Shown: positions 57,060-64,000 of the stretch, in pieces | How positions within the stretch are numbered: position 1 is the first letter of the stretch | Layout: each line of letters opens with the position of its first letter | Made by a program: the position numbers and the translations under genes | DNA from: DASZQL01 sp964391865 | Lineage (GTDB): Bacteria; Planctomycetota; Phycisphaerae; Phycisphaerales; UBA1924 | Length of the DNA: 64,000 nucleotides | Direction of reading: 5' to 3' | NCBI GenBank assembly: GCA_964391865.1 | Contig: CAYMNQ010000002.1 | Location: 558,001 to 622,000 of the forward strand | Notes under the pieces: generated by a model | Seen by the model: the letters and a program-made list of their open reading frames with translations, nothing else | Told to the model about the DNA's origin: nothing | Databases searched by the model: none

Positions 57060-57854
57060 TTACTCCGGGCTCATCTCGGCGTCCGCGTTCTCCTGCGCCG
57101 GCGGTTCCTTGCCGCGCTTGCCCTTCCCTTTGCCCGCCTCGCCGCCCGTGCCCTTGCCGCGTGGCGCGTGGTTCGCGGCCCGCTCGCGCATCTCGCTCAG
57201 GCGCGCTTCGACGTACTGCTGCTGCTCGGGAGAGAGCACCTTCCAGATCATGGCGCGGTACTCCTCCGGGTTCGGGCCTTGCTCGTGCAGAGTGCGGAGC
57301 TTCTCGCGAGCGGCCTGCTGCTCGGGGGTGAGCTCCTTCGGCTCGCCGCCCTGAGCGCGGGCGCGCTCGTTCAGCTTCTCGCGCGCCTTGCCGCGGGGTT
57401 TCGCGTTCTCATCGGGAGGACCCCCCGGTCCCCGCGCTCCCGGGCCGAACGCGCCCGGCTCGATGCCGGCTTCTTTCTGCAACTGTTCGATTTCCTCGGC
57501 GTGGGCGGCGCGGAACTCCTCCGCCTTCGCGCGGAACTCTTCCGCGATGGTGCGCACGGCTCCGATCTGCTCGTCCGTCGGGCGTACATTGTCCGGAGCG
57601 TCGGGCCCGTTGAGCGAGCGCACCGCGCCGAGGAAGACGGCGAAGCGCATCCCGGGGTGCTCGGGCCGGCCGCGCTCTCCCGCGCCCCTGCCAAACTGCC
57701 CGCGCCCGCCGGGCACGTCGCGGTCTTTCACGGTCGGGCCGCCGAGCGGGTCGGAGTTCCCGGTGCCGGTGGGTTCGGCGAGCAGTGGGGCGGGGGCCGC
57801 GAGGCACGCGGCGAGAATCAACGAACGGGTCGTCCAACGAGCGGTGCGATGCAT
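57060..57854 (-). CDS. Secreted Spy/CpxP-like helical protein
   Basis: 264 residues. Signal peptide MHRTARWTTRSLILAACLAAPAPLLAEP, then a Gly/Arg-rich region and long charged helices: DEQIGAVRTIAEEFRAKAEEFRAAHAEEIEQLQKEAG, an LTPEQQAAREKLRTLHEQ motif of the LTxxQ type, and VLSPEQQQYVEARLSEMRER. Spy/CpxP proteins are periplasmic chaperones or stress sensors with these motifs; this relative has long low-complexity linkers and a basic Gly/Lys-rich tail (GKGTGGEAGKGKGKRGKE). CAGGAG precedes the ATG. The assignment is by motif only. Confidence 0.6.
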   Translation of the reverse strand: MHRTARWTTRSLILAACLAAPAPLLAEPTGTGNSDPLGGPTVKDRDVPGGRGQFGRGAGERGRPEHPGMRFAVFLGAVRSLNGPDAPDNVRPTDEQIGAVRTIAEEFRAKAEEFRAAHAEEIEQLQKEAGIEPGAFGPGARGPGGPPDENAKPRGKAREKLNERARAQGGEPKELTPEQQAAREKLRTLHEQGPNPEEYRAMIWKVLSPEQQQYVEARLSEMRERAANHAPRGKGTGGEAGKGKGKRGKEPPAQENADAEMSPE

Positions 57855-58083
57855 GGGTTGCTCCTGTGTCAAAGTTGTGCATCGGCTCAACGCCCACCCG
57901 CGCCCGCGATTGCAGACCCGCGTGACAAGGAGTGCGGTTTATTCCGGCGAATTTCGAGCGATGCGGACCTTCGGGCGGAATGACAAAAAACTCAAGATTC
58001 GTGCCGGTTTCGGCATTCTTGCGCGTCGCACGCGAGCGGACAAGTCGCCCTACCATTGCACCCCCGCGCTCGCGGCGATCGGC

Positions 58084-58097
58084 TGTCATGTTTGACA
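58084..58097. promoter_or_regulatory. TGTCA-TGTT-TGACA palindrome upstream of mrp
   Basis: A 5-bp inverted repeat 38 bp before the mrp start. It may be an operator or a leader hairpin. Confidence 0.3.
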
Positions 58098-58134
58098 TGC
58101 GCCGCCGAGCGGGGAGTTCAGGAGACGCGCCCGG

Positions 58135-59337
58135 ATGCCGCTGACGAAAGAGAACATCGCCGACGCGCTGCGCACGATCCGTGATGCTTCGACGAAGCGC
58201 GATCTCGTCGCGCTCGGCGCGGTGAAGAAGATCGCGTCGTGCGACGGCTATGTGTCGCTGACGATCGCGTGCGACGAGGAGCCGCGCACGCGCGCGGCGC
58301 TGCGCGGCGGCATCGAATCCGCCGTGCGCGAAGCCGCGCGGGGTGCCGGCGAGGAACTGCGCCAGGTGACGATCGATTTCGTGCGCCCGGACGATGCGTC
58401 GCTGCGCGATGTCGCCGTTGACTCGGCAGGGCGCGAGGTGCGCACGACAGCGGCAACCGCAGGGCCGGTGAAGCAGGCCGCGAGTTCTGCCAGCACGGGC
58501 GCGGGCACCGCACGCGCGGGGAACCCATCGCTGCCGGGCGTGAAGCACATCATCGCGGTCGGCGCGGGCAAGGGCGGCGTGGGCAAGAGCACGGTATCGG
58601 TGAATCTCGCGGTTGGGCTCGCTCGCCAGGGGCACGTGGTCGGGCTGCTCGATGGCGATATCTACGGCCCGAGCGTGCCGACCATGCTGGGACTCGAGTC
58701 GATGGAAGTCACGCTTCACAAGAACATGCTGCAGGTGTTCTATGTCCACGGCGTGAAAGCGATGACGATCGGCAAGCTCGTCGACCGCGAGAAGCCGCTG
58801 ATCTGGCGCGGGCCGATGGCGCACGGCGCGTTCAAGCAGCTCGTCGAGCAGACGGAGTGGGGCGAGCTCGACTACCTGATCATTGACCTGCCACCGGGGA
58901 CGGGCGATGTGTCGCTGACGATGGCGCAGTTGCTGGCGGTGAGCGGCGCGGTGGTGGTGTGTACGCCGCAGAAAGTGGCGCAAGACGACGCCGTGCGCGC
59001 GGCCCGCATGTTCCAGCAGCTCAACATCCCGGTGCTGGGCGTTGTCGAGAACATGAGCTATTTCATCGGCGACGACGGCAAGGAATACGACCTCTTCGGC
59101 CGCGGCGGGGCGCAGCGCATGGCGCAGCGCCTCGGGCTCCCCTTCCTGGGTGAGATCCCCATCAGCATGAACCTGCGCATCAACAGCGACGCCGGGAACC
59201 CGTCGGCGAACTTCGACGACCCGCGCAACGCGACCATCCACGCGGCCCTGGAGAACATGGTGCGCCTGACCGAAACCCAGGTGGCGCTCGCGGCAACGCG
59301 CGCGGGGAGCTCCGGGCCGGTACTGAGCGTGAGCTGA
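58135..59337 (+). CDS. mrp: Mrp/ApbC-family iron-sulfur carrier ATPase
   Basis: 400 residues. An N-terminal MIP18/DUF59 domain (about 1-85: TKENIADALRTIRDASTKRDLVALGAVKKI) is joined by an Ala/Ser/Thr linker to a deviant-Walker-A ATPase: IIAVGAGKGGVGKSTVSVNLAVGLA, GLLDGDIYGPSVPTMLG, DYLIIDLPPGTGDVSLTMAQ, VCTPQKVAQDDAVRAARMF and VVENMSYF. Such proteins carry or insert Fe-S clusters. The CxxC that usually follows ENMSYF is absent here (FIGDDGKEYDLFG), so cluster binding may differ. AGGAG lies upstream of the ATG. Confidence 0.9.
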   Translation: MPLTKENIADALRTIRDASTKRDLVALGAVKKIASCDGYVSLTIACDEEPRTRAALRGGIESAVREAARGAGEELRQVTIDFVRPDDASLRDVAVDSAGREVRTTAATAGPVKQAASSASTGAGTARAGNPSLPGVKHIIAVGAGKGGVGKSTVSVNLAVGLARQGHVVGLLDGDIYGPSVPTMLGLESMEVTLHKNMLQVFYVHGVKAMTIGKLVDREKPLIWRGPMAHGAFKQLVEQTEWGELDYLIIDLPPGTGDVSLTMAQLLAVSGAVVVCTPQKVAQDDAVRAARMFQQLNIPVLGVVENMSYFIGDDGKEYDLFGRGGAQRMAQRLGLPFLGEIPISMNLRINSDAGNPSANFDDPRNATIHAALENMVRLTETQVALAATRAGSSGPVLSVS

Positions 59338-59438
59338 TCCTCGCGGGGCGGATATGCTCGTGCCGATATGGCGGCCGGTGCCGCCGAATCCGAAGACCAT
59401 TCGCGCGCGCACCATCCCACCACACGGAGTAACACACC

Positions 59439-59918
59439 ATGGCGAAGAAGAAATCGACCACCAAGAAGAAGGGCGCTGCCAAGAAATCGCCCGCGAAGAA
59501 GAAGCCCGGCGGGGCCAGCGCAAAGGCGCTCGCGCCCAAGCCGGTCAAGACCGGCAAGGGGCTCAGCCCGATGGAAGTCGGCAACGCGGTGATGCGCCAG
59601 ATCAACGCCGGCGACTGGGAGCCGAACAAGCAGCTGTGGTCACCGAAGGTGGTCTCGATTGAGGGCGTGGGCGTCAGCATGGCGTGGCACGGCAAGAAAG
59701 CCATCGACGCGAAGAACGCGCAGTGGTATGCCGAACACGAGATGGTCGGCGGCAGCGCCGACGGGCCGTTTGTCGGCGCCACCGGCTTCTCCATCAAGTT
59801 CAATCTTGAGGTCAAGAAACGCGCCACCGGCGAGGTGCTCAAGATGAGCGAGGTCGGCGTCTACACCGTGCAGAACGGCAAGATCGTCCGCGAGGAGTTC
59901 ATGTACGGTATGCATTGA
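59439..59918 (+). CDS. SnoaL-like protein with lysine-rich N-terminal tail
   Basis: 159 residues. The first 40 are almost entirely Lys, Ala, Pro and Thr (KKKSTTKKKGAAKKSPAKKK), like histone-H1 tails. The rest is an NTF2/SnoaL-fold domain: EVGNAVMRQINAGDWEPNKQLWSPKVVSIEG, MAWHGKKAIDAKNAQWYAEH, GFSIKFNLEVKKRATGEVLKMSEVGVYTVQNGKIVREEFMYGMH. The tail suggests binding to nucleic acid or another polyanion; the function of the domain is unknown. GGAG precedes the ATG and a strong terminator follows. Confidence 0.8.
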   Translation: MAKKKSTTKKKGAAKKSPAKKKPGGASAKALAPKPVKTGKGLSPMEVGNAVMRQINAGDWEPNKQLWSPKVVSIEGVGVSMAWHGKKAIDAKNAQWYAEHEMVGGSADGPFVGATGFSIKFNLEVKKRATGEVLKMSEVGVYTVQNGKIVREEFMYGMH

Positions 59919-59954
59919 TCGTCGCGACGCAGCGAGCCAAGTTCGTTGACGAAC

Positions 59955-59978
59955 GCACGCGCGGGGGCGTGCTTTTTT
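59955..59978 (+). terminator. Intrinsic terminator after the lysine-rich SnoaL gene
   Basis: GCACGC (59955-59960) pairs with GCGTGC (59967-59972) around GCGGGG, followed by six T. Confidence 0.85.
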
Positions 59979-61459
59979 CATTCCGGCGCGCCATCGGTGA
60001 GGGCTGGCAGTGAGCGCACTTGGCGGATTGTCATCTCAACCGGGGCGGGGTCGGCGATCTTCTCGCTCGACTTCGCGTCGCGCTCCTCGAACTTACGCAG
60101 CGTGGGCATCAGGCGCGAATCGAGCGAGCCAACCAGCTCGTTGTACGCGCCGGCGGCACTGCCGAGCGATCGCCCGACGCGCGCCACAGCGTCGAGCACG
60201 TTCGCCGAGCGCGCGTGCAGCTCGCGACCGAGCTTGAAGAGCTCGTTCGCGCTGTCGCTCAGCTTCTTCTCGCGCCAGCCGACCGCGACGGCGCGGAGGA
60301 GGCCGATGAGCGTCGACGGGCTGGCGAGGATCACGCCGTGCTGGGCGGCGGTTTCCAGAAGGTCCGGGCGGCGCTGCAGCGCCGCGTCGATGAACTGATC
60401 GCCCGGCACGAACATCACCGTGAACTCGGGTGAGCCTTCGAGTTGCGACCAGTACCTCTTGTTCGCCAGTGCCACCGACTGCTCCGCGACATGACGCGCG
60501 AACCGCTCAAGGTGCTCCTCCGCGCGCTCGGGCGTGCTCGACTCGACCGCGTCGATGTACGCGTCGATATTCGTCTTCGCGTCCACCGCGATCACGCGCC
60601 CGTTGGGCAACTGAACGATCAGGTCGGGCCGCAACAGTTTTCCATCACCGTCGCGCGCCGACGTTTGCTCGCTGAAATCGCAGTAGTCGCGCATCCCGGC
60701 GAGTTCGGCGACACGCCGGAGCTGTACCTCGCCGTAGCGCCCGCGGACCTGCGGCTTGCGCAGCGCCTGCACAAGGTTCGCGGTTTCCTTGCGCAGAGCG
60801 TCGCCCGCGAGGCGCATGCCGACAATCTGCTCGCTCACCTGCGCGAAGGTGGCGGCCCGTTCCTTCTCGATCTCGTCGATCTTCCGTTTCGTCTCCGCGA
60901 GCGTGTCGGTGATCGGCTTCACCATCGATTCGACGGCCTGCTTGCGTGAATCGAGTTCCGCCTTCGCCTTCTCATGGTCCATCCCGAAGCGTTCTCCCGC
61001 GAGCTTCAGGAGTTGCTCGCCCGATTGTCTCATCGCCGTCGCGGCAGTGGCTTCGATCACGCTCGTGAACTGGCGAGAACGCTCGTCGAACTCGGCACGG
61101 AGAGCGTGCTCCAGCGCTGACGCCGCGGCGCGCTCGCGCGCGATCGCGCTGTCATGGCGCTCGGTCAGCAGTCGAACCCGTTCGGCGTGGGCCGATTCGA
61201 TCTCGTTGAGCCGCGCGCTCAGATCGGCCGCTTGAGCCCGCAGCGCGGCGATACGCTCGCCCGCCTCGGCAAGGGATGCTTCGAGAGCGCCCATCGCGCG
61301 GCGCGACTCCGCCTCGCCGGTACTGGCGTCGTCGCGCGAGCGCTCGGTTGCGGCAAGGCGCTCGCGCAGGCGAGCCCGCTCAACCAGCAGCAGCACTCCC
61401 CACAGCAGCGCGATCAGCAACGCCGCGGCCAACATTACAGCGATGATCCCGGTGGGCAT
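59978..61459 (-). CDS. rmuC: RmuC-family DNA recombination protein
   Basis: 493 residues. An N-terminal membrane helix (IIAVMLAAALLIALLWGVLLLV) leads into about 150 residues of coiled coil (ERLAATERSRDD...LSARLNEIESAHAERVRLL). The nuclease-like RmuC domain follows: LVQALRKPQVRGRYGEVQLRRVAELAGM, GKLLRPDLIVQLPNGRVIAVDAKTNIDAYIDAVE, PEFTVMFVPGDQFIDAAL and ILASPSTLIGLLRAVAVGWREKKLS. RmuC limits rearrangements at inverted repeats in E. coli, which is worth noting in a chromosome this rich in palindromes. TACACT lies 6 nt before the ATG. Confidence 0.92.
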   Translation of the reverse strand: MPTGIIAVMLAAALLIALLWGVLLLVERARLRERLAATERSRDDASTGEAESRRAMGALEASLAEAGERIAALRAQAADLSARLNEIESAHAERVRLLTERHDSAIARERAAASALEHALRAEFDERSRQFTSVIEATAATAMRQSGEQLLKLAGERFGMDHEKAKAELDSRKQAVESMVKPITDTLAETKRKIDEIEKERAATFAQVSEQIVGMRLAGDALRKETANLVQALRKPQVRGRYGEVQLRRVAELAGMRDYCDFSEQTSARDGDGKLLRPDLIVQLPNGRVIAVDAKTNIDAYIDAVESSTPERAEEHLERFARHVAEQSVALANKRYWSQLEGSPEFTVMFVPGDQFIDAALQRRPDLLETAAQHGVILASPSTLIGLLRAVAVGWREKKLSDSANELFKLGRELHARSANVLDAVARVGRSLGSAAGAYNELVGSLDSRLMPTLRKFEERDAKSSEKIADPAPVEMTIRQVRSLPALTDGAPE

Positions 61460-61465
61460 GCCCGC

Positions 61466-61471
61466 AGTGTA
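61466..61471 (-). promoter_or_regulatory. -10-like TACACT before rmuC
   Basis: It ends 6 nt upstream of the ATG; the spacer GCGGGC has no ribosome site. Confidence 0.5.
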
Positions 61472-61501
61472 CGCCCGGCGTGCGGCGGAGCAGGCGATGC
61501 A

Positions 61502-64000
61502 TTACGGCGATCGCGCGTCCGGCGTCGTGCTGATCATCAGCCGGGCTTCGGGCGTGTCCAGCCTGCCCAGGAGCTTCACAAGCTGCGCCGGCTCGAGCGA
61601 TTCGGCTCGCCGGCGAGCGCTCGGGAGCGCCCCGATCGGGCGCCCGCGATATGTCGATGCACAGATTGTCAGCGCCCACTGGTCGCTGCGCCGTTCGCGC
61701 TCGCGCAGGCGCTGGACCACTGCCTGGCGCGATTGCCGCCACTCTTCGATCGGTACAGGCGCGCGGGCAAGTTCCGTGAGTTGCTCACGCATCACGCGCG
61801 CCGCTTCGTCAATATTCTGCCTTTCAACAATCGCGGTCGCGAACGTCGCGCCGAGCGCGGGGTACGCGCTCGGCGGCTCAGAGAGCGCGTCCACCGACGA
61901 TGCGAGCTGCCGCTCTTCCAGAAGAATGCGCGAAAGGCGCGTCTTCCACACGTCGGCGGCGATCTGGAGCAGCAGATCATCGTCGCTCTCAGGCACGGGG
62001 TTCGTGCGCAAGCCGACCAAACAGCCGCCAACCGTGCTGGCCGCTAGCCCGTCCTCCACTGCGCCGCTCGTTGCTTCCGCCATCTCGGACCCGCGTCGCG
62101 CCTGAAAGAGCGAGGGGCCCAAGCGCTCGCGCGCCGGCAGCGAGCCGAGATACGCGGCGGCGAGTTCGAGCGCCGGTTCACGCCGGATGTCGCCCACAAT
62201 CGCCACTTCCATCGGCGCCGCGATGAGCCGCTCGAGCCAAGCCTGGGCGGCGTCGCGCGTGAGCCGGGCAATGATGTCATCTTCCAGCGGCTCGCCGCGC
62301 GGGTCGCCCGGGGCGTGCAATGACTGGTAGAGCAGCACGAACAGCCGGTTGCCCGCGTCGGTGCGCAGCGCGTGCGCGATCGATCGCTGCCGCCACTTCC
62401 ACTTCTCAAACGCGGCGGGCTCGATGCTCGGCTCGCGCAGCAGCAGGTGCAGCAGGCGCAGAGCCTCGGGCAGCATCGCGGTGTCCGCCGTCATCACCAG
62501 GCGCAGCGCGTCCTCGTCCGCGAACGCCTGCAACTGGATGTCCTTGCCCAGCCGAAGCGCGTCGAGATCGACGGCGGAGCGAGACCGAGCCGCGGGGAGC
62601 GCGAACACGCCCGCGGCGGCGGCGCTCAGCCCCTTCGTCGATCGATCCTCCTCGATGCTCCCCCCCACGAGCGTGACGGCGACATGCACCTGCCCCGTGC
62701 GGTCGTCGAGGGTGCGGTGATGCACGCGCACTCCGTTGCCTAACCAGCCCGACATCGTGCCCGTCTCGGACTCGATCGAGAGTTCGGCCACGCGTCCCGG
62801 CACGGGGTCGCGCTCCAGAATCGACGCGGGCCGCTCCCACGCGGGCAGCGTCTCGGTGGGCGTTCCGAGCACGCGGCGCGCGACCTCCAGCACATCCCGC
62901 TCGCTCGGCGGGATGCCGCACTCGGGCAGGATCACGATCGCCGCCGAGCCGCCCGGCTCGCTCATGCCGCGGAACGCGGCGTCCACTTCGCCCGACGAAA
63001 TGGTCGGCAAGGCCCGCGCGAGCAGCTCGAGCCGCTGGGCGCGGGAGATGACCGTCGAGCCGCGCCGAAGCGCGCCGAAGATCGCGTCCGCCAGCGGGCG
63101 TGGTTCGAGCGTCGGCTCCGATCGGGCGGCGGACTCGGCGTCGGCACGAACGGCGACGCGCGCGTCCGACAGTTCCGCTTCGCTGAAGCCGTGCTCCCGC
63201 GCCCTCGCGATCTCGCCGGCCAGCTGAGACACCAAGTCGCCCCACACGGCACGGTCGTCGAACACCGACGCGCTGAAAAACCGCAATGAGCCGAAGGCGG
63301 TCCACGAACCTGCGGCGGCAAAGGGCGCACCGAGCCGCCCAGAGATCGTCGCGCGCGTGAGCCGGCGCTCCATGACCTCGGCGGCCATTTCTTCGACCAC
63401 CTCGGCGCGGAAATCAGACTCGCGCACGATGGGCGGCGCGACGCTCTGGAAGGCGAGCCACTGCGCCGTCGTGTTGCTCAGATCCGGGTCCGTCAGGACG
63501 AGCGGGGTGAGTTCATCGAGCCGGCGCACCGCAAGGTCGGGGTCCGGCGGGCCCGGACGATCTGGGATGCCGGCGAACGCCTCGCCGATGCGGTCCACGA
63601 GCGCGACCGGATCAACATCGCCGATCACGACGAGCCACATGCGTCCCGGACGCCACCAGTCGCGGTGAAGCGCTTCGATCTCCGCCCGCGTGACGTTCGC
63701 GACCGCGCCCGGCCGGCCGTCGGGCGGGTGGCGCGCGAGAAGCGAGCCAGGCGCGAGCCGAGGAAACGCCGACGCGACCAAGCGCTGCTGGATGTTCACA
63801 CGCCCGCGTTCTTCGGCCAGCAGGAGCTGCTTCTCTTTCTCGATCGCGCGATCGTCGAAGACGATGCCGCCCGCCGCTTCCGCAAGGAACGAAAGCGCGA
63901 GCGCGAGAGTTGGGTCGTCGTTGTTCGCCCACTCGAGGCGCACGCGCGTGAGGTCGAGATCAGCGGTCGTCGCCCGGCGTCGATCCACTTCGATGCCAAC
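61502..64000 (-). CDS. M16-family zinc peptidase, partial
   Basis: At least 830 residues; the 5' end lies beyond the right edge, so the H-x-x-E-H zinc site of the first domain is not visible. What remains has typical M16 features: AEAAGGIVFDDRAIEKEKQLLLAE, VTRAEIEALHRDWWRPGRMWLVVIGDV, and a second copy with NGVRVHHRTLDDRTGQVHVAVTLVGGS, DAAQAWLERLIAAPMEVAIVGDI and SDDDLLLQIAADVWKTRLSRILLEE. It is probably a periplasmic or cytoplasmic peptidase that closes around short peptides. The stop lies 43 bp from the rmuC start. Confidence 0.85.
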   Translation of the reverse strand, partial: VGIEVDRRRATTADLDLTRVRLEWANNDDPTLALALSFLAEAAGGIVFDDRAIEKEKQLLLAEERGRVNIQQRLVASAFPRLAPGSLLARHPPDGRPGAVANVTRAEIEALHRDWWRPGRMWLVVIGDVDPVALVDRIGEAFAGIPDRPGPPDPDLAVRRLDELTPLVLTDPDLSNTTAQWLAFQSVAPPIVRESDFRAEVVEEMAAEVMERRLTRATISGRLGAPFAAAGSWTAFGSLRFFSASVFDDRAVWGDLVSQLAGEIARAREHGFSEAELSDARVAVRADAESAARSEPTLEPRPLADAIFGALRRGSTVISRAQRLELLARALPTISSGEVDAAFRGMSEPGGSAAIVILPECGIPPSERDVLEVARRVLGTPTETLPAWERPASILERDPVPGRVAELSIESETGTMSGWLGNGVRVHHRTLDDRTGQVHVAVTLVGGSIEEDRSTKGLSAAAAGVFALPAARSRSAVDLDALRLGKDIQLQAFADEDALRLVMTADTAMLPEALRLLHLLLREPSIEPAAFEKWKWRQRSIAHALRTDAGNRLFVLLYQSLHAPGDPRGEPLEDDIIARLTRDAAQAWLERLIAAPMEVAIVGDIRREPALELAAAYLGSLPARERLGPSLFQARRGSEMAEATSGAVEDGLAASTVGGCLVGLRTNPVPESDDDLLLQIAADVWKTRLSRILLEERQLASSVDALSEPPSAYPALGATFATAIVERQNIDEAARVMREQLTELARAPVPIEEWRQSRQAVVQRLRERERRSDQWALTICASTYRGRPIGALPSARRRAESLEPAQLVKLLGRLDTPEARLMISTTPDARSP

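Noticed and set aside
1..64000. tRNA, rRNA, CRISPR arrays, prophage or integrase
   Set aside because: No tRNA T-arm motif in a cloverleaf context, no regularly spaced repeats and no integrase- or transposase-like protein was recognised; a covariance search could still find one.

Overview
The window is about 64 kb of GC-rich bacterial chromosome. It most likely comes from a planctomycete of the Phycisphaerae type. The evidence is secreted proteins ending in dockerin-like calcium repeats (D-x-D-G-D with VGLSD and NW), zinc-ribbon membrane proteins, futalosine-pathway menaquinone synthesis (MqnA), a diderm envelope (porin-like barrels, an HldE-like heptose enzyme) and the scarcity of operons. 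No rRNA, tRNA, CRISPR array, transposase or phage gene was recognised. The lineage call is an inference from gene content.

Layout. 1-6 kb: partial CCA/poly(A) nucleotidyltransferase, zinc-ribbon protein, CheV, cyclic-nucleotide-binding membrane protein, MFS carrier, lipoprotein and serine acetyltransferase. 6-10 kb: parB with a perfect 16-bp parS palindrome inside the neighbouring Nudix gene, then a soluble histidine kinase. 10-25 kb: YceI, mqnA, a small lower-GC patch of unknown genes, zwf, AbgT and POT carriers, a glycosyltransferase, serA and a CHRD/dockerin protein. 25-29 kb: purT-rdgB (ATGA overlap), divergent from two DinB-like genes. 29-33 kb: TPP riboswitch and thiC, followed by a small accessory patch (DUF4258/antitoxin-like pair, frameshifted DUF2185 immunity gene). 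33-42 kb: SnoaL protein, desaturase, thiE with an N-terminal ThiD2 domain, cystathionine gamma-synthase/lyase, cystathionine beta-synthase and a PadR operon. 42-50 kb: lone atpG, PhnP-like hydrolase, glycosyltransferase, reversed-order HldE, two bacterial-PH membrane proteins, porin and ArfB. 50-64 kb: three tandem secreted beta-helix paralogues, outer-membrane protein, rsmD, beta-lactamase-fold/dockerin protein, Spy-like protein, Mrp, SnoaL protein, rmuC and a partial M16 peptidase.

Links between genes. SerA, CysE, CBS and MetB/CGL make serine, O-acetylserine and the transsulfuration steps between homocysteine and cysteine. ThiC and ThiD2-ThiE cover the pyrimidine branch and the coupling step of thiamine synthesis. 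ParB and parS suggest the origin-proximal part of the chromosome.

The strongest unexplained signal is a dispersed family of hairpins. The 6-nt loop is fixed (CARAGC or its complement GCTYTG) and the outer flanks are fixed (GGGTGCC / GGCACCC). The perfect stem arms differ from locus to locus, yet are partly shared by the two ends of some elements. At least 13 hairpins lie at six loci, with degraded ones elsewhere. Other notable signals are a 228-bp inverted-repeat element inserted in frame inside thiC, three further families or copies of short inverted-repeat elements abutting stop codons, and a recurrent TAnnnT hexamer 5-10 nt before start codons that suggests many leaderless mRNAs.
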